Below are positions 8,198 through 16,875 of a DNA stretch of 64,000 nucleotides, piece by piece; positions within the stretch are counted from its first letter, which is position 1; each line of letters begins with the position of its first letter. The position numbers and the translations under genes were made by a program. Below the pieces are notes generated by a model, which had not been told where the DNA came from, did not search any database, and worked only from the letters and a program-made list of their open reading frames with translations. The stretch covers positions 120,487-184,486 of the forward strand of contig QULQ01000008.1 in assembly GCA_003490145.1 (NCBI GenBank). The letters are read 5' to 3'. This DNA comes from Lachnospiraceae bacterium OM04-12BH. Its GTDB lineage: Bacteria; Bacillota; Clostridia; Lachnospirales; Lachnospiraceae.

Positions 8198-11100
8198 ATC
8201 TCCGCAAGAACTCCCAACATCTCTACTAACGTAGTTGAAATGTTGTTATTGTCTTGTCCCAGTTCCACTAAAGTCTTCATTTGCTCGTATTTTTCATATT
8301 TTCCATGAGCGTCCTCCGTTCTGAGCAGTTCCCATTTTTTTTCTCCAATTTCTACATACTGCTCCTTCATGTACTGCGTAGTCACCTCAAACAATTTGCA
8401 TTCCTCTCTTTGTCTTGCATAAGCAGCCACATAGAATCTCAATGCCGTGTCCAGCGTCTTACTATCCTCTGTCCCTTTAGATACCGATCTAAACAGCATA
8501 ACCTTGGAAAACCATTTGAATGCAAATGAATACCATTCCATGCGCAGATAAAAATCCCCCATGTACTGCATCTGCTCCACAACGTTATCCGATTGCGAGA
8601 AAAAGTTCACGCCCGTTTTCTTTGTATCTAGTTTTTCTCTCTTCCACAGAATACGCAGCAATGTTTCCTCTCCGTCTTTCTCCTCCATGCTCTTTAAGAA
8701 GTTTATTGCTCCTTCCTGCGGTGTCCTTTGGGACATAAGACTTCTGGTTTCTTCAAGGACTTCTCTTCCAAGCAAACCTGCTTTTCCCGGTTTTCCGCTC
8801 TCACTCAGATAAGCACATACATTGTGATAAGCTTTGAGCATTTTTTTCTGAAATTCAGCCACAACATTATTCTGTGTTTTTAGACTTGTCCGCATCAAGC
8901 TGTCCAGAATACATCGACGCAGCCAGTAAGTACGGATTCCATGTTGAACACACGCATTTAGCCGTGCCATTTCCTCTTCCTGATCTTCCTCTCTCAGTTC
9001 TTTATCGTGCAGCATATACCATGGGAAATTGCCTCTAAGATTCTGGCAATCCTTCATAAGCACTTCCCATAGCACCTTCTCTTTCTCATTCCGGGAATCC
9101 TTGAATTTCCAGATTTCTGCACAATCCGAACAAACCTCTGCATAGAGTTCATATGGAAGCTCTGTATTATCACCATCCACCACAAAAACCGTCGACGCTT
9201 CCGGATCATAAAGCTTGCGAAAACGTTCAGCATCTTCTCCATAAAGCTCGGCAAACAGATCTCTGCACAGACATCTCATTTCATCCAGGCCTTGAACTGC
9301 CAGTTCGTAAGCTTCATGGTAGAAATGTTCCGCCGAACAATCATAAGCGGTGGCGTTGATTGCTTTTACCTTTTGCTGCCGACATACATAGTACCAGTCT
9401 GATGCCTCTCCATTCTCATTTGCTGCAATTGTTTGAGTATTCCAAAATTCGATACATAATCTTTCAAGTCTTCTTGCAATATTGCTTTGGCTGTTATTTG
9501 TATACAAATCTGCCAGTTTAAAGCAGCATTCCATATAGTACAGTGTATCTTTCTTGGGAAGTTCACCCTTCGCCGGCTCCACGTTCTGGTCGCTGAAATC
9601 GTTTCCAACCATCTGAACAAAGGGGATTTCATAAACACTTTTTAATTTGTCAATATAGGCAGAATATAAATGGATGAAGAACTCACCTACCGTTCCGCTT
9701 TCCTTATTCGCCTCGTAAATATTAGCCATAGCCCCCTTGATGCGGTTCAGTGTTTCCTTCTGTGTATCTCTCTGCATGTCAACGTAGGCAAATACAATCT
9801 GCATAAAGGCATAAATGCGCTTTAGTTCATACCAGCGCGGATTTTTCACTTTCTTCTCTCCGTAAATAGTAAGAAAGCACTCAAAAAGGTACTCCATAAC
9901 ATCCTGCTTGATATAATTCTGTTTGTTGCTGTATAAAGCCTCACGCAACGCTTCATGCAGCTTGAATCCGTCACGCCCTACTTTTTCAATGGGAGCGGTA
10001 TGTTCAAGCACATTTCTGGCATTGAGCAGATGATTGTCCATCTTCTGTTGCACAATCTTAATCCAATTGTCATCCCACACATCAATGCAGGACAGAATCT
10101 GAAATGCATTTACCATCAGGTCAGACAAATCTTTATAGAAGTAATACCCCACAAACTCATCCACATGCGCACATTCCTTAAACACATCCGGTGTTACGTT
10201 CACACCCGGCGTTTCCTGTAATTTCCAGTAGAACAAAACCACCATCCGCAACAGGTGCGGAAGATAATAGGTTTGCCCCTCGTTTTTTTGTGAAACCACG
10301 CTCAACATTCTTTCCACCAAGGCACGCTCATCCGGTTCCAGATCCTGCACGGTACACATTATCGTTTTCCGGAAACAATTCTCAATCAGATATCTCTGTG
10401 CCAATTTTTCGTTAAAACCATGTAGGCATATCTCCTCATTCAAATGCCCTTCAAATAAATCTGCAAATAATTCCCTTGAAGGCATGCGGCTGACAACCAC
10501 CCATAGTGCGTTCACTCGCTCCATCAGCCGATTATTTCCGGTCAGCCATGTGTAGTCTCTTCCAATTTCATTGTCACGATTCAACTGAAAATTATCCAGC
10601 ACAATGATGTACTTTATGTTCTTAGGCAATGCAGCCTTGAGTTTTTCCAAAAAGAAATCCTGCTTTCCTGCCCGGTTGTTCAATATGTCAAGATTCTGTT
10701 TCAGAACACTGTAGATTTTTTTGCGCTCTGCATCCTCCCCTATATCCTTCACCAGATTGAGTGCCTGAATTACTGTTTTGAGCCCCGTGAGTTTTCCTGC
10801 CAGCCCCGACAATATTTTTTCAATTGCCGCTTCAATTTCCTCATTTTCCGATTGTCCAAGAGTTACATTTTTGATTTTATCTGTAATAAATGTTGCAATA
10901 TCAAGTGCAGTGTCAGCTTTTTCACCCTTTTTACCAAGTGCCGGTCGATAGATTCCCTGAATCCATTCATACAAAGTAACCACGAGATCAGCTTTTCCCT
11001 GTTCTGTTCCGTTGCCCCTTTTTCCTGCATAATAGCTCTGCAACTGCAATGCAATGCGATAGTAGACCTCCGTCTGATCCACACAATCCGATATATCCAG

Positions 11101-11340
11101 GTAGACGCAGAGAGGATCGTCCTCCCTAATCTGTTTTTGATTATGCTTTATCTTATCCAGTGCATTCTTCACCAAGAAAGATTTTCCGCTTCCGGCATCT
11201 CCGTAAACTGTAAACAGTGCTCTTTGTTCCTCGGTGCTGTAAAATTCTTCTGCAAAATCTACAATATGTCCTTCTTCATCTCTTTCAAGAATATTGATTT
11301 TGCGTGTTTCCTTTGCGGTCTCATAAGTTTCCTGTAACAT
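8194..11340 (-). CDS. Large P-loop (STAND/AAA-like) ATPase with helical C-terminus
   Basis: A 1048-residue protein. Residues 47-54 are a Walker A motif (GDAGSGKS) right after a FTVY strand. A Walker B-like strand KYIIVLDNF lies at about 243-251 and a sensor-like WVVVSRMPS at about 280-288, the arrangement seen in STAND and related signal-transducing ATPases. Residues from about 400 to the end are almost all alpha-helical and read like degenerate TPR-type repeats, which in this class often sense a trigger. No TIR, nuclease, protease or membrane domain is visible. It is the third gene of a tight minus-strand operon, 13 bases after the YdcF-like gene, and has an ATGA junction with a small ORF. 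Defence or stress signalling is an inference from architecture; the exact family is not recognised. Confidence 0.75.
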   Translation of the reverse strand: MLQETYETAKETRKINILERDEEGHIVDFAEEFYSTEEQRALFTVYGDAGSGKSFLVKNALDKIKHNQKQIREDDPLCVYLDISDCVDQTEVYYRIALQLQSYYAGKRGNGTEQGKADLVVTLYEWIQGIYRPALGKKGEKADTALDIATFITDKIKNVTLGQSENEEIEAAIEKILSGLAGKLTGLKTVIQALNLVKDIGEDAERKKIYSVLKQNLDILNNRAGKQDFFLEKLKAALPKNIKYIIVLDNFQLNRDNEIGRDYTWLTGNNRLMERVNALWVVVSRMPSRELFADLFEGHLNEEICLHGFNEKLAQRYLIENCFRKTIMCTVQDLEPDERALVERMLSVVSQKNEGQTYYLPHLLRMVVLFYWKLQETPGVNVTPDVFKECAHVDEFVGYYFYKDLSDLMVNAFQILSCIDVWDDNWIKIVQQKMDNHLLNARNVLEHTAPIEKVGRDGFKLHEALREALYSNKQNYIKQDVMEYLFECFLTIYGEKKVKNPRWYELKRIYAFMQIVFAYVDMQRDTQKETLNRIKGAMANIYEANKESGTVGEFFIHLYSAYIDKLKSVYEIPFVQMVGNDFSDQNVEPAKGELPKKDTLYYMECCFKLADLYTNNSQSNIARRLERLCIEFWNTQTIAANENGEASDWYYVCRQQKVKAINATAYDCSAEHFYHEAYELAVQGLDEMRCLCRDLFAELYGEDAERFRKLYDPEASTVFVVDGDNTELPYELYAEVCSDCAEIWKFKDSRNEKEKVLWEVLMKDCQNLRGNFPWYMLHDKELREEDQEEEMARLNACVQHGIRTYWLRRCILDSLMRTSLKTQNNVVAEFQKKMLKAYHNVCAYLSESGKPGKAGLLGREVLEETRSLMSQRTPQEGAINFLKSMEEKDGEETLLRILWKREKLDTKKTGVNFFSQSDNVVEQMQYMGDFYLRMEWYSFAFKWFSKVMLFRSVSKGTEDSKTLDTALRFYVAAYARQREECKLFEVTTQYMKEQYVEIGEKKWELLRTEDAHGKYEKYEQMKTLVELGQDNNNISTTLVEMLGVLAEI

Positions 11341-11353
11341 CCCGTCCCCTCCT

Positions 11354-12331
11354 CTATAGCAATTTTTTCATCGACTGTAATACTGATCTTATCTCCTGCA
11401 AATAATTGGCTGCCGTCTGTAAGCCACTCATATTTCCAGACCATTCCCTTGGAAATCCAATTGTTTCCACACTGTGTCCGTATTGCATTCCCAATATTCT
11501 TGCTGCCTCAAGCTGTTGATATGGAACATAAATCTGACTGGTTACAATCAATATGCGTTTTCCTGTTCCGGCTGCCTTTTTGTCCTGCCAAAACAAAAAT
11601 GTGTCCGCCGTATTTGCTCTGCGCTTGTCCGGTTCCGTTGAAGGTGCTGCCAACACCGTGATTGTCGGTTGTCCTCCATACTCTGCTAACGCCCATGCAC
11701 TGTTTATATTTTCTGTGTTTTCTATCACCTGTTGCGTTTGTTCTATGTCAAAAACTTGTTCCATTGCTCCGCACATCAAGTCATATTCCGTGACAGCATC
11801 TTTCGCATAAGTATCCGTAGCTTTTCTCTCAGAATCCAGAATCGGGCGCATTCCTGTCAATCCCACAAGATATTCTGCTGTTATCTTCTGTTGCCGAAGC
11901 AGCTCTCCAGCATACCGGGTTCGATATAAACACGACATTCTTGCGCCTCCGAGTACAAGTACCGCATCATAGGATGCTCTCATTGGTTGAACAATATCTA
12001 CCAATCCAAGACTATGGGCTGCCGCCATTACTGCCCTCTCCTGTTCTTCATTCAGCGCTGTATCGTCAATCATCCATCTGGCTCTCTCCCCGGTTTTGGA
12101 ATCAAACGCAGCTTTCTGCTTTGCCCTGAAATCCCAGCGTTCACTAAATTCACAAAGCCAGCAGAGTTTTTGTTCTTTAATTGTAGTCAATGGAATCTTT
12201 CCATTGAACTTTTCTACCAACACCTCTAATTCAGGTGTGTCGAGCCATTTGAAACATTTTTCTAAAAACAACATTCTGCTCTCGTCACAAGAAAATTCGA
12301 AAATAGTTAAGCCCCCTTTATCAAATATCAT
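11354..12331 (-). CDS. YdcF/SanA/ElyC-like (DUF218-type) Rossmann protein
   Basis: A 325-residue soluble protein. From about residue 120 it shows the DUF218-like pattern: YDAVLVLGGARMSCLYRTRY, then LTGMRPI, a TEYDLM acidic helix, PSTEPDKRRANTADT and the strand ILIVTSQIYVPYQQLEA. The first 115 residues are a separate helical part without a recognised domain. Classical YdcF and SanA proteins are membrane or nucleotide-binding proteins; here there is no membrane segment, so it is a specialised cytoplasmic branch. It lies four bases after the small helical gene and 13 bases before the ATPase gene, so all three are probably made together. The function is not known; binding of a nucleotide or cofactor-like ligand is plausible. 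Confidence 0.6.
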   Translation of the reverse strand: MIFDKGGLTIFEFSCDESRMLFLEKCFKWLDTPELEVLVEKFNGKIPLTTIKEQKLCWLCEFSERWDFRAKQKAAFDSKTGERARWMIDDTALNEEQERAVMAAAHSLGLVDIVQPMRASYDAVLVLGGARMSCLYRTRYAGELLRQQKITAEYLVGLTGMRPILDSERKATDTYAKDAVTEYDLMCGAMEQVFDIEQTQQVIENTENINSAWALAEYGGQPTITVLAAPSTEPDKRRANTADTFLFWQDKKAAGTGKRILIVTSQIYVPYQQLEAARILGMQYGHSVETIGFPREWSGNMSGLQTAANYLQEIRSVLQSMKKLL

Positions 12332-12335
12332 TTTT

Positions 12336-12746
12336 CTATTTCAGCATCACATTCTTTTTCAAGAACGCAATCAAGTCACACTGCTGTTCCCTCTGGCGCT
12401 GAACCAGTCTTGGTGCCAGCACCCATGCATTTACTTCATTAATCTGTACCTTATCTACAAATTTATTAACTTCCTCCGGAGACGAAATTTTTCCTTTGTA
12501 GGTTGTGAGTTTCTCTTCCCACACATCGTTGTACCAGTCCTGACATTCATAAACCTGCTTTCGAACTTCCATCCAGAAAGTATGCAAATCTCCCGGTATA
12601 TCCATTCTTTTCAGTGGAACTGCATAATGTTCTATCAGTTTCCAGAGAATTGTTGCCATTGCATCACGAAGCAACGTTCTTGTCTCTTCTTTTTCATATA
12701 AAGGGGCTTTAAAATAATACATCACTTGCTCTATTTTATCGTCCAA
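12336..12746 (-). CDS. Small helical protein, first gene of the ATPase operon
   Basis: A predicted mainly alpha-helical protein of about 136 residues without signal peptide or Cys motif and with no family I recognise. No ATG is available near the 5' end; the listed start is a TTG at 12746. The frame stays open further upstream (encoding TVDKEIAL) back to a stop near 12780 without an ATG, so either the TTG is used or the gene has lost its true 5' end at a junction near 12775. It ends four bases before the YdcF-like gene. As first gene of the cassette it could be an adaptor or regulatory partner; that is inference from position. Confidence 0.55.
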   Translation of the reverse strand: MDDKIEQVMYYFKAPLYEKEETRTLLRDAMATILWKLIEHYAVPLKRMDIPGDLHTFWMEVRKQVYECQDWYNDVWEEKLTTYKGKISSPEEVNKFVDKVQINEVNAWVLAPRLVQRQREQQCDLIAFLKKNVMLK

Positions 12747-12868
12747 AGCAATCTCTTTATCAACCGTTCTGCATTGTTACTACCATATGTAGAGGAGTCT
12801 GTGGCAGATTTTCTGGAAGGTATTACGAGCCTGTGAGGAAATCCCTTTCCAAAATAAAGAAAATGCGA
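12747..12868. other. Junction between the ATPase cassette and the YoaK gene
   Basis: These 122 bases hold no gene I can support. On the plus strand a frame ends with PYVEESVADFLEGITSL and a TGA near 12835, like the C-terminus of a lost gene. On the minus strand a frame runs on from the YoaK stop without a start codon. No promoter, terminator or attachment-site repeat is clear. The fragmentary frames suggest a recombination boundary. Confidence 0.3.
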
Positions 12869-13663
12869 TTATTTGGGGTCATCGTTCTCCAGGATATGGG
12901 CTATTTCAGCAGCTTCCTTACGGATATCATGCAGATCATTCTGAATGGCCTGCTCTTCCTGCTTCAGTTCAGGGTGTTCGTCAATCTCTTCCCTGATGAA
13001 CATCAGAGAGAAGCTTACAAGAAGCAGAAGACAGGATAGCCAGATTGTCTTCATGCCAAATAACATGATAAAGCGGCTGCCAAGTCCTGCACCAAGGGCA
13101 AATAGAAGGATCACACCGAAATAGTGGAAGGATTTGAACAGGGTCTTCCTGTTATGAGTCTTATGATAGGCGCACAGGGATTCCATGCCGCTGCGGATAT
13201 TTCCGATACACATAGTGCTGGCAAAGGCATAGCTGTTGACCTTACGAAAAGCCTGTACCTGCATAGCACAGGCAAAGGATACCATAGCATTTGCAATGAG
13301 GTTCCATGCCTCAGGCAGGAATCCCACAAGAAACAGAAGAAGGATCTCTATGATCAAAACCAGCTGCCGCCAGTGGATGCGTCTGGCAAGCTGGTATTTC
13401 TGGCGGATCAGCTCTGCAGCTGCAACGCCAAGGGCAAAGAACACAAGAGGAACCAGGTAGTGCATAACAGAGCGGAAATCCCCGTCACAGATATGCTGGC
13501 TTAGCAGGACGATATTGCCTGTCTGGGCATTGGCAAATACCTTTCCGCGTGAAATATAGGTATAGGCATCCTGAAGACCGCCGGATACAGAAAGAAAGGC
13601 AGCGGTCACAAGGGATTCGGACATTTGTCTGCGCGATGTATAATGATTTGAGAGTACAGGCAT
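12869..13663 (-). CDS. YoaK/DUF1275 family membrane protein
   Basis: An integral membrane protein of 264 residues with about six hydrophobic segments. The N-terminal GGLQDAYTYISRGKVFANAQTGN motif region (ending AQTGNIVLL) is the signature of the DUF1275 (YoaK) family, whose members are putative small-molecule or ion transporters of unknown substrate. The tail after the last segment is charged and probably cytoplasmic. GGAGG lies six bases before the ATG at 13663. It stands alone on the minus strand and diverges from the cobalamin-controlled gene. Confidence 0.88.
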   Translation of the reverse strand: MPVLSNHYTSRRQMSESLVTAAFLSVSGGLQDAYTYISRGKVFANAQTGNIVLLSQHICDGDFRSVMHYLVPLVFFALGVAAAELIRQKYQLARRIHWRQLVLIIEILLLFLVGFLPEAWNLIANAMVSFACAMQVQAFRKVNSYAFASTMCIGNIRSGMESLCAYHKTHNRKTLFKSFHYFGVILLFALGAGLGSRFIMLFGMKTIWLSCLLLLVSFSLMFIREEIDEHPELKQEEQAIQNDLHDIRKEAAEIAHILENDDPK

Positions 13664-13794
13664 GATATTACCTCCAGATGGAAATTTCCTGATTGCATTT
13701 TACTACATTTTTTAGTTTTTGTGGAGGATTTGGATGAAATGTTGCAAAAATACAGGCAGCATGATAGTATAGATACCAGTTTCATAGGAAAGGT

Positions 13795-14020
13795 AATTGG
13801 TGCCGGCGTGAATATCATATGGATCTGATGCATGACTGCAGAAGGATCCGGTTCACAAGGGTTAAAAGGGAAACAGGTGTAAGTCCTGTGCGATCTCGTC
13901 ACTGTGAGAAGGGAGTGCGGTCATCGAGAAAGATTGCCACTGATGTGAAAAGCATTGGGAAGGTGATGGCCGGATGAGGATCTTTGAGCCAGGAAACCTG
14001 CCAGTTATTGGTACAGGAAG
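13795..14020 (+). promoter_or_regulatory. Cobalamin (class I) riboswitch
   Basis: The conserved blocks occur in order: GGTGCC near 13798, GGGTTAAAAGGGAAACAGG at about 13859-13877, GTCACTGTGA near 13899, GCCACTG at 13935, TGGGAAGG near 13956, and the B12 box GAGCCAGGAAACCTGCC at 13986-14002. The element precedes the cobaltochelatase gene and is followed by a strong terminator, so adenosylcobalamin or a related corrinoid should switch off transcription. The rest of the leader (14021-14112) contains repeats of CTGTCAG or TGTCAGA that could form the alternative pairing. Confidence 0.92.
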
Positions 14021-14112
14021 AAATTCCGGATCACGAGGTATTGGTCGTACTGTCAGATGCTGTCTGTATTGTCAGAAGACAACTGCAGATGGATTTATTT
14101 GCGTACAATGAC

Positions 14113-14140
14113 TCCGTCAGGATTTCCTGACGGATTTTTT
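14113..14140 (+). terminator. Riboswitch-controlled terminator
   Basis: A perfect 9-bp stem (14113-14121 with 14126-14134) and loop ATTT, followed by six T. It lies between the riboswitch and the start codon, so it is the likely expression platform. Confidence 0.9.
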
Positions 14141-14189
14141 ATCCCATTATTTTCTATGAAAATAAAAATCATACAGGAGGAGAAAAAGT

Positions 14190-15839
14190 ATGAAAAAGAA
14201 GACATTAGCCCTGCTTCTGGCAGGGGCAATGTGCATTTCTCTTTTTGCCGGATGCGGAAGCAGCAGCGAAACAGCAGAAGGTGCACAGGCAGAGGAGGCG
14301 GCAGCAACAGAAGAGCCTGCAGCAGAAGAAGCGGACGCAACAGAGGGAGTGGATGATCAGGCAGCAGCAGATGCGGTAGCCGCACTGATTGATGCGATCT
14401 ACGTCCAGGAGAGAACAGATGAAACAGATGCACAGTGTGAGGCAGCAAAGGCTGGCTGGGATGCACTGACAGATGTGCAGAAGGAGCTGGTAGAAGGTGA
14501 AAATGCAGATCCTGATTATTTCGGAAGGGATACCGGAGATGCATCCAAGGACGATCCACTGAATGAAGATGGCATCGGAGAGAATGAGCTTCTTGTTGTA
14601 AGCTTTGGTACTTCCTTTAATGACAGCAGAGCAGCTGATATTGGTGGTGTAGAAAAGGCATTGCAGGCAGCTTATCCTGACTGGTCAGTCAGAAGAGCAT
14701 TTACAGCACAGATCATTATCAACCATGTACAGGCAAGAGATGGTGAGAAGATCGACAATATGGAGCAGGCACTTGAGCGTGCAGTAGACAATGGTGTTAA
14801 GAATCTGGTGATCCAGCCCACTCACTTAATGCATGGTGCTGAATATGATGAACTGACAGAAGCTGCAGAGAATTACAAAGACAAGTTTGAAAATCTTGTG
14901 ATCGCAGAGCCTCTTCTTGGTGAGGTTGGAAGTGATGCATCTGTAGTAAATGAAGACAAGGCAAAGGTTGCTGAGGCCATTACGGCAGAAGCAGTTAAGA
15001 CAGCAGGCTTTGATTCTCTGGAAGCAGCAAAGGAAGATGGAACAGCCTTTGTATTCATGGGACATGGTACTTCTCATACCGCAAAGGTAAGCTACAGCCA
15101 GATGGCTGCTCAGATGGCAGATCTTGGCTATGATAATGTATTTATCGGAACCGTAGAAGGTGAACCGGAAGAGACAGCATGCGAAGCTGTCATTGAGAGT
15201 GTAAAGAATGCCGGATATACCAAGGTGGTATTAAGACCTCTTATGGTAGTTGCCGGTGACCATGCCAATAATGATATGGCAGGCGATGATGATGATTCTT
15301 GGAAGAGCATGTTTGAGGCTTCCGGAGCATTCGAAAAGATCGATACACAGATCGCAGGTCTTGGTGAGATTGAAGCAATCCAGCAGATCTATGTAGATCA
15401 TACCAAAGCAGCAATTGATTCACTTGATGATGTAGTTACAGCAGAGGCTAAGGCCTCTGCTGCCTCTGTATCCGATGGCGACTATATGGCTGAGTTCAAT
15501 ACAGACAGCAGTATGTTCCATGCAAATGAAGCATATGACGGAAGAGGCCTTCTTACTGTAGAGAACGGAGAAATGACACTTCACGTCAGCATGCCATCCA
15601 AGAATATCGTAAATCTTTTTGTAGGCAAGGCAGAGGATGCAAAGAAGAGCGGAGCAAAGCTTCTTGAGCCTACGACAGATACTGTTACCTACAGTGATGG
15701 AACCACAGAAGAGGTTTACGGATTTGATGTACCGGTAACAGGTCTGGATAAGGAATTTGATCTGGCGCTGATCGGAAAAAAGGGTGTATGGTATGATCAC
15801 AGGGTAAGCGTATCTGATCCGCAGCCGCTGGAGGATTAA
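14190..15839 (+). CDS. cbiK: Exported lipoprotein sirohydrochlorin cobaltochelatase (CbiK-type)
   Basis: Inserts Co(II) into a sirohydrochlorin-type macrocycle in anaerobic B12 synthesis, but this copy is extracytoplasmic: the N-terminus is a lipoprotein signal with lipobox FAGC, followed by a Glu/Ala-rich linker. The CbiK domain (about residues 125-420) starts with LLVVSFGTSFNDSR and carries the metal-site histidines in QPTHLMHG (near 210) and FMGHGTSH (near 291). A further domain of about 115 residues (about 435-549) is beta-rich and ends near the stop; it might bind tetrapyrrole or metal, but I do not recognise it. The B12 riboswitch upstream confirms the link to corrinoid supply. The ATG has AGGAGG nine bases upstream. 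The related periplasmic CbiK of Desulfovibrio is the known precedent. Confidence 0.88.
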   Translation: MKKKTLALLLAGAMCISLFAGCGSSSETAEGAQAEEAAATEEPAAEEADATEGVDDQAAADAVAALIDAIYVQERTDETDAQCEAAKAGWDALTDVQKELVEGENADPDYFGRDTGDASKDDPLNEDGIGENELLVVSFGTSFNDSRAADIGGVEKALQAAYPDWSVRRAFTAQIIINHVQARDGEKIDNMEQALERAVDNGVKNLVIQPTHLMHGAEYDELTEAAENYKDKFENLVIAEPLLGEVGSDASVVNEDKAKVAEAITAEAVKTAGFDSLEAAKEDGTAFVFMGHGTSHTAKVSYSQMAAQMADLGYDNVFIGTVEGEPEETACEAVIESVKNAGYTKVVLRPLMVVAGDHANNDMAGDDDDSWKSMFEASGAFEKIDTQIAGLGEIEAIQQIYVDHTKAAIDSLDDVVTAEAKASAASVSDGDYMAEFNTDSSMFHANEAYDGRGLLTVENGEMTLHVSMPSKNIVNLFVGKAEDAKKSGAKLLEPTTDTVTYSDGTTEEVYGFDVPVTGLDKEFDLALIGKKGVWYDHRVSVSDPQPLED

Positions 15840-15885
15840 AGAAGATATAGGTGAAAACCGACGGTATTTGCCGAAACAAATACAA

Positions 15886-15947
15886 AACGTGCCATATAAT
15901 ATACTATACCAGATCGAAAGAAAGGATAGTATATTATATGGCACGTT
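15886..15947 (+). promoter_or_regulatory. Long hairpin enclosing the RBS and start codon of the DUF11 gene
   Basis: Two perfect 21-base arms (15886-15906 and 15927-15947) surround a 20-base loop. The loop holds the ribosome-binding site (AAAGGA, 15921-15926 region), and the right arm contains the ATG at 15938. In RNA the start codon would be fully paired. This predicts translational control, or a recognition site for a protein. A T-rich tail is absent, so it is not a simple terminator. Confidence 0.75.
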
Positions 15948-16789
15948 TTACGAATCAGGCGCAGATCCGTTATGGAGATGCAGTCAGCAATTCCAATATT
16001 GCAGTAGGAGAAATTCTGGAGGTACTGTCAGTGACCAAAACTGCAGTAAGGAATACCTATGGACAAAATGACAGTGTGACATATATTGTCAGTATAGTAA
16101 ATGCCGGCACGGTGCCCTTTACGGGGATTACTGTAACAGACAATCTGGGAGCATATACCTTTGGAGGGAATACACTGGTGCCTCTTACCTATATCGCCGG
16201 GACAGCCAAGTACTATGTGAATGGCGTGGTACAGGCAACACCTGCTGTTACGGCAGGACCTCCGCTTGTGGTAGCAGGTCTTACCATTCCGGCCAATGGA
16301 AATATCACTCTGATCTATGAAGCAGCTGTCAATCGCTATGCGCCGCTTTCTGTAGAGTCTTCCGTTGTGAATACCGTTACGGTTTCAGGAAATGGTATTA
16401 CTGCTGTTCAGGCGGAGGAAACGATTCAGGCAGAAAGTGCTCCTGTATTGATGATCACCAAATCAGTGAGCCCGGTTCCGGTGACAGAGAACGGAACGCT
16501 GACCTATACCTTCCTGATCCAGAATATAGGTAATGTTGCGGCAGAAGAGGCAACCGGTGTGATTGTGACGGATCAGTTTGATCCGATTCTCAGTAATCTT
16601 GCTGTTTCCTTTAACGGAACAGCCTTCAGCAGTCCGACAGGCTATACCTATAACGAAGCAACAGGAGCTTTTGCAACTGTAGCCGGTCAGGTTACTGTAC
16701 CTGCGGCATCTTTTGTACAGGATGCAGAAACGGGAGTATGGAGTATCAGTCCGGGTGTATCTACACTGGTCATTACAGGAACAATTTAA
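15938..16789 (+). CDS. DUF11-repeat surface-type protein without signal peptide
   Basis: A protein of about 283 residues with two DUF11-like beta-sandwich repeats: the first around VLSVTKTAV...VTYIVSIVNAGTVPFTGITVTD, the second around LMITKSVSPVPVTENGTLTYTF. Such repeats occur in surface and spore-coat-like proteins. There is no signal peptide, TM segment or LPXTG motif, which fits release at mother-cell lysis in sporulating clostridia; that is inference. The ATG at 15938 (MARFTNQAQIRYG) is chosen because AAAGGA precedes it and homologous proteins, as I recall, start this way; the frame is open 29 codons further. The start lies in a 21-bp hairpin. Confidence 0.75.
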   Translation: MARFTNQAQIRYGDAVSNSNIAVGEILEVLSVTKTAVRNTYGQNDSVTYIVSIVNAGTVPFTGITVTDNLGAYTFGGNTLVPLTYIAGTAKYYVNGVVQATPAVTAGPPLVVAGLTIPANGNITLIYEAAVNRYAPLSVESSVVNTVTVSGNGITAVQAEETIQAESAPVLMITKSVSPVPVTENGTLTYTFLIQNIGNVAAEEATGVIVTDQFDPILSNLAVSFNGTAFSSPTGYTYNEATGAFATVAGQVTVPAASFVQDAETGVWSISPGVSTLVITGTI

Positions 16790-16852
16790 GTATAAATTTC
16801 ACAAAAAATACCGTAGAAAAAGAATTTCAGAAAGAAATAAGAGAACAAGAAG

Positions 16853-16875
16853 CGCAGGGGTTACAGACTCCTGCG
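16853..16875. terminator. Hairpin between convergent DUF11 and lipase genes
   Basis: Arms CGCAGGGG and CTCCTGCG pair with one wobble around a 7-base loop and overlap the lipase stop codon. The T-tract is poor on both strands, so terminator activity is only moderate inference. Confidence 0.4.

Noticed and set aside
12745..12868. Minus-strand frame following the YoaK stop that reads protein-like
   Set aside because: It has no start codon and is only 40 codons long; a read-through of the YoaK stop or a relic cannot be distinguished.
14095..14559. Minus-strand 154-residue open frame opposite the cobaltochelatase linker
   Set aside because: His/Leu/Pro-rich composition is the antisense of an Ala/Glu-rich linker; it also crosses the riboswitch terminator.
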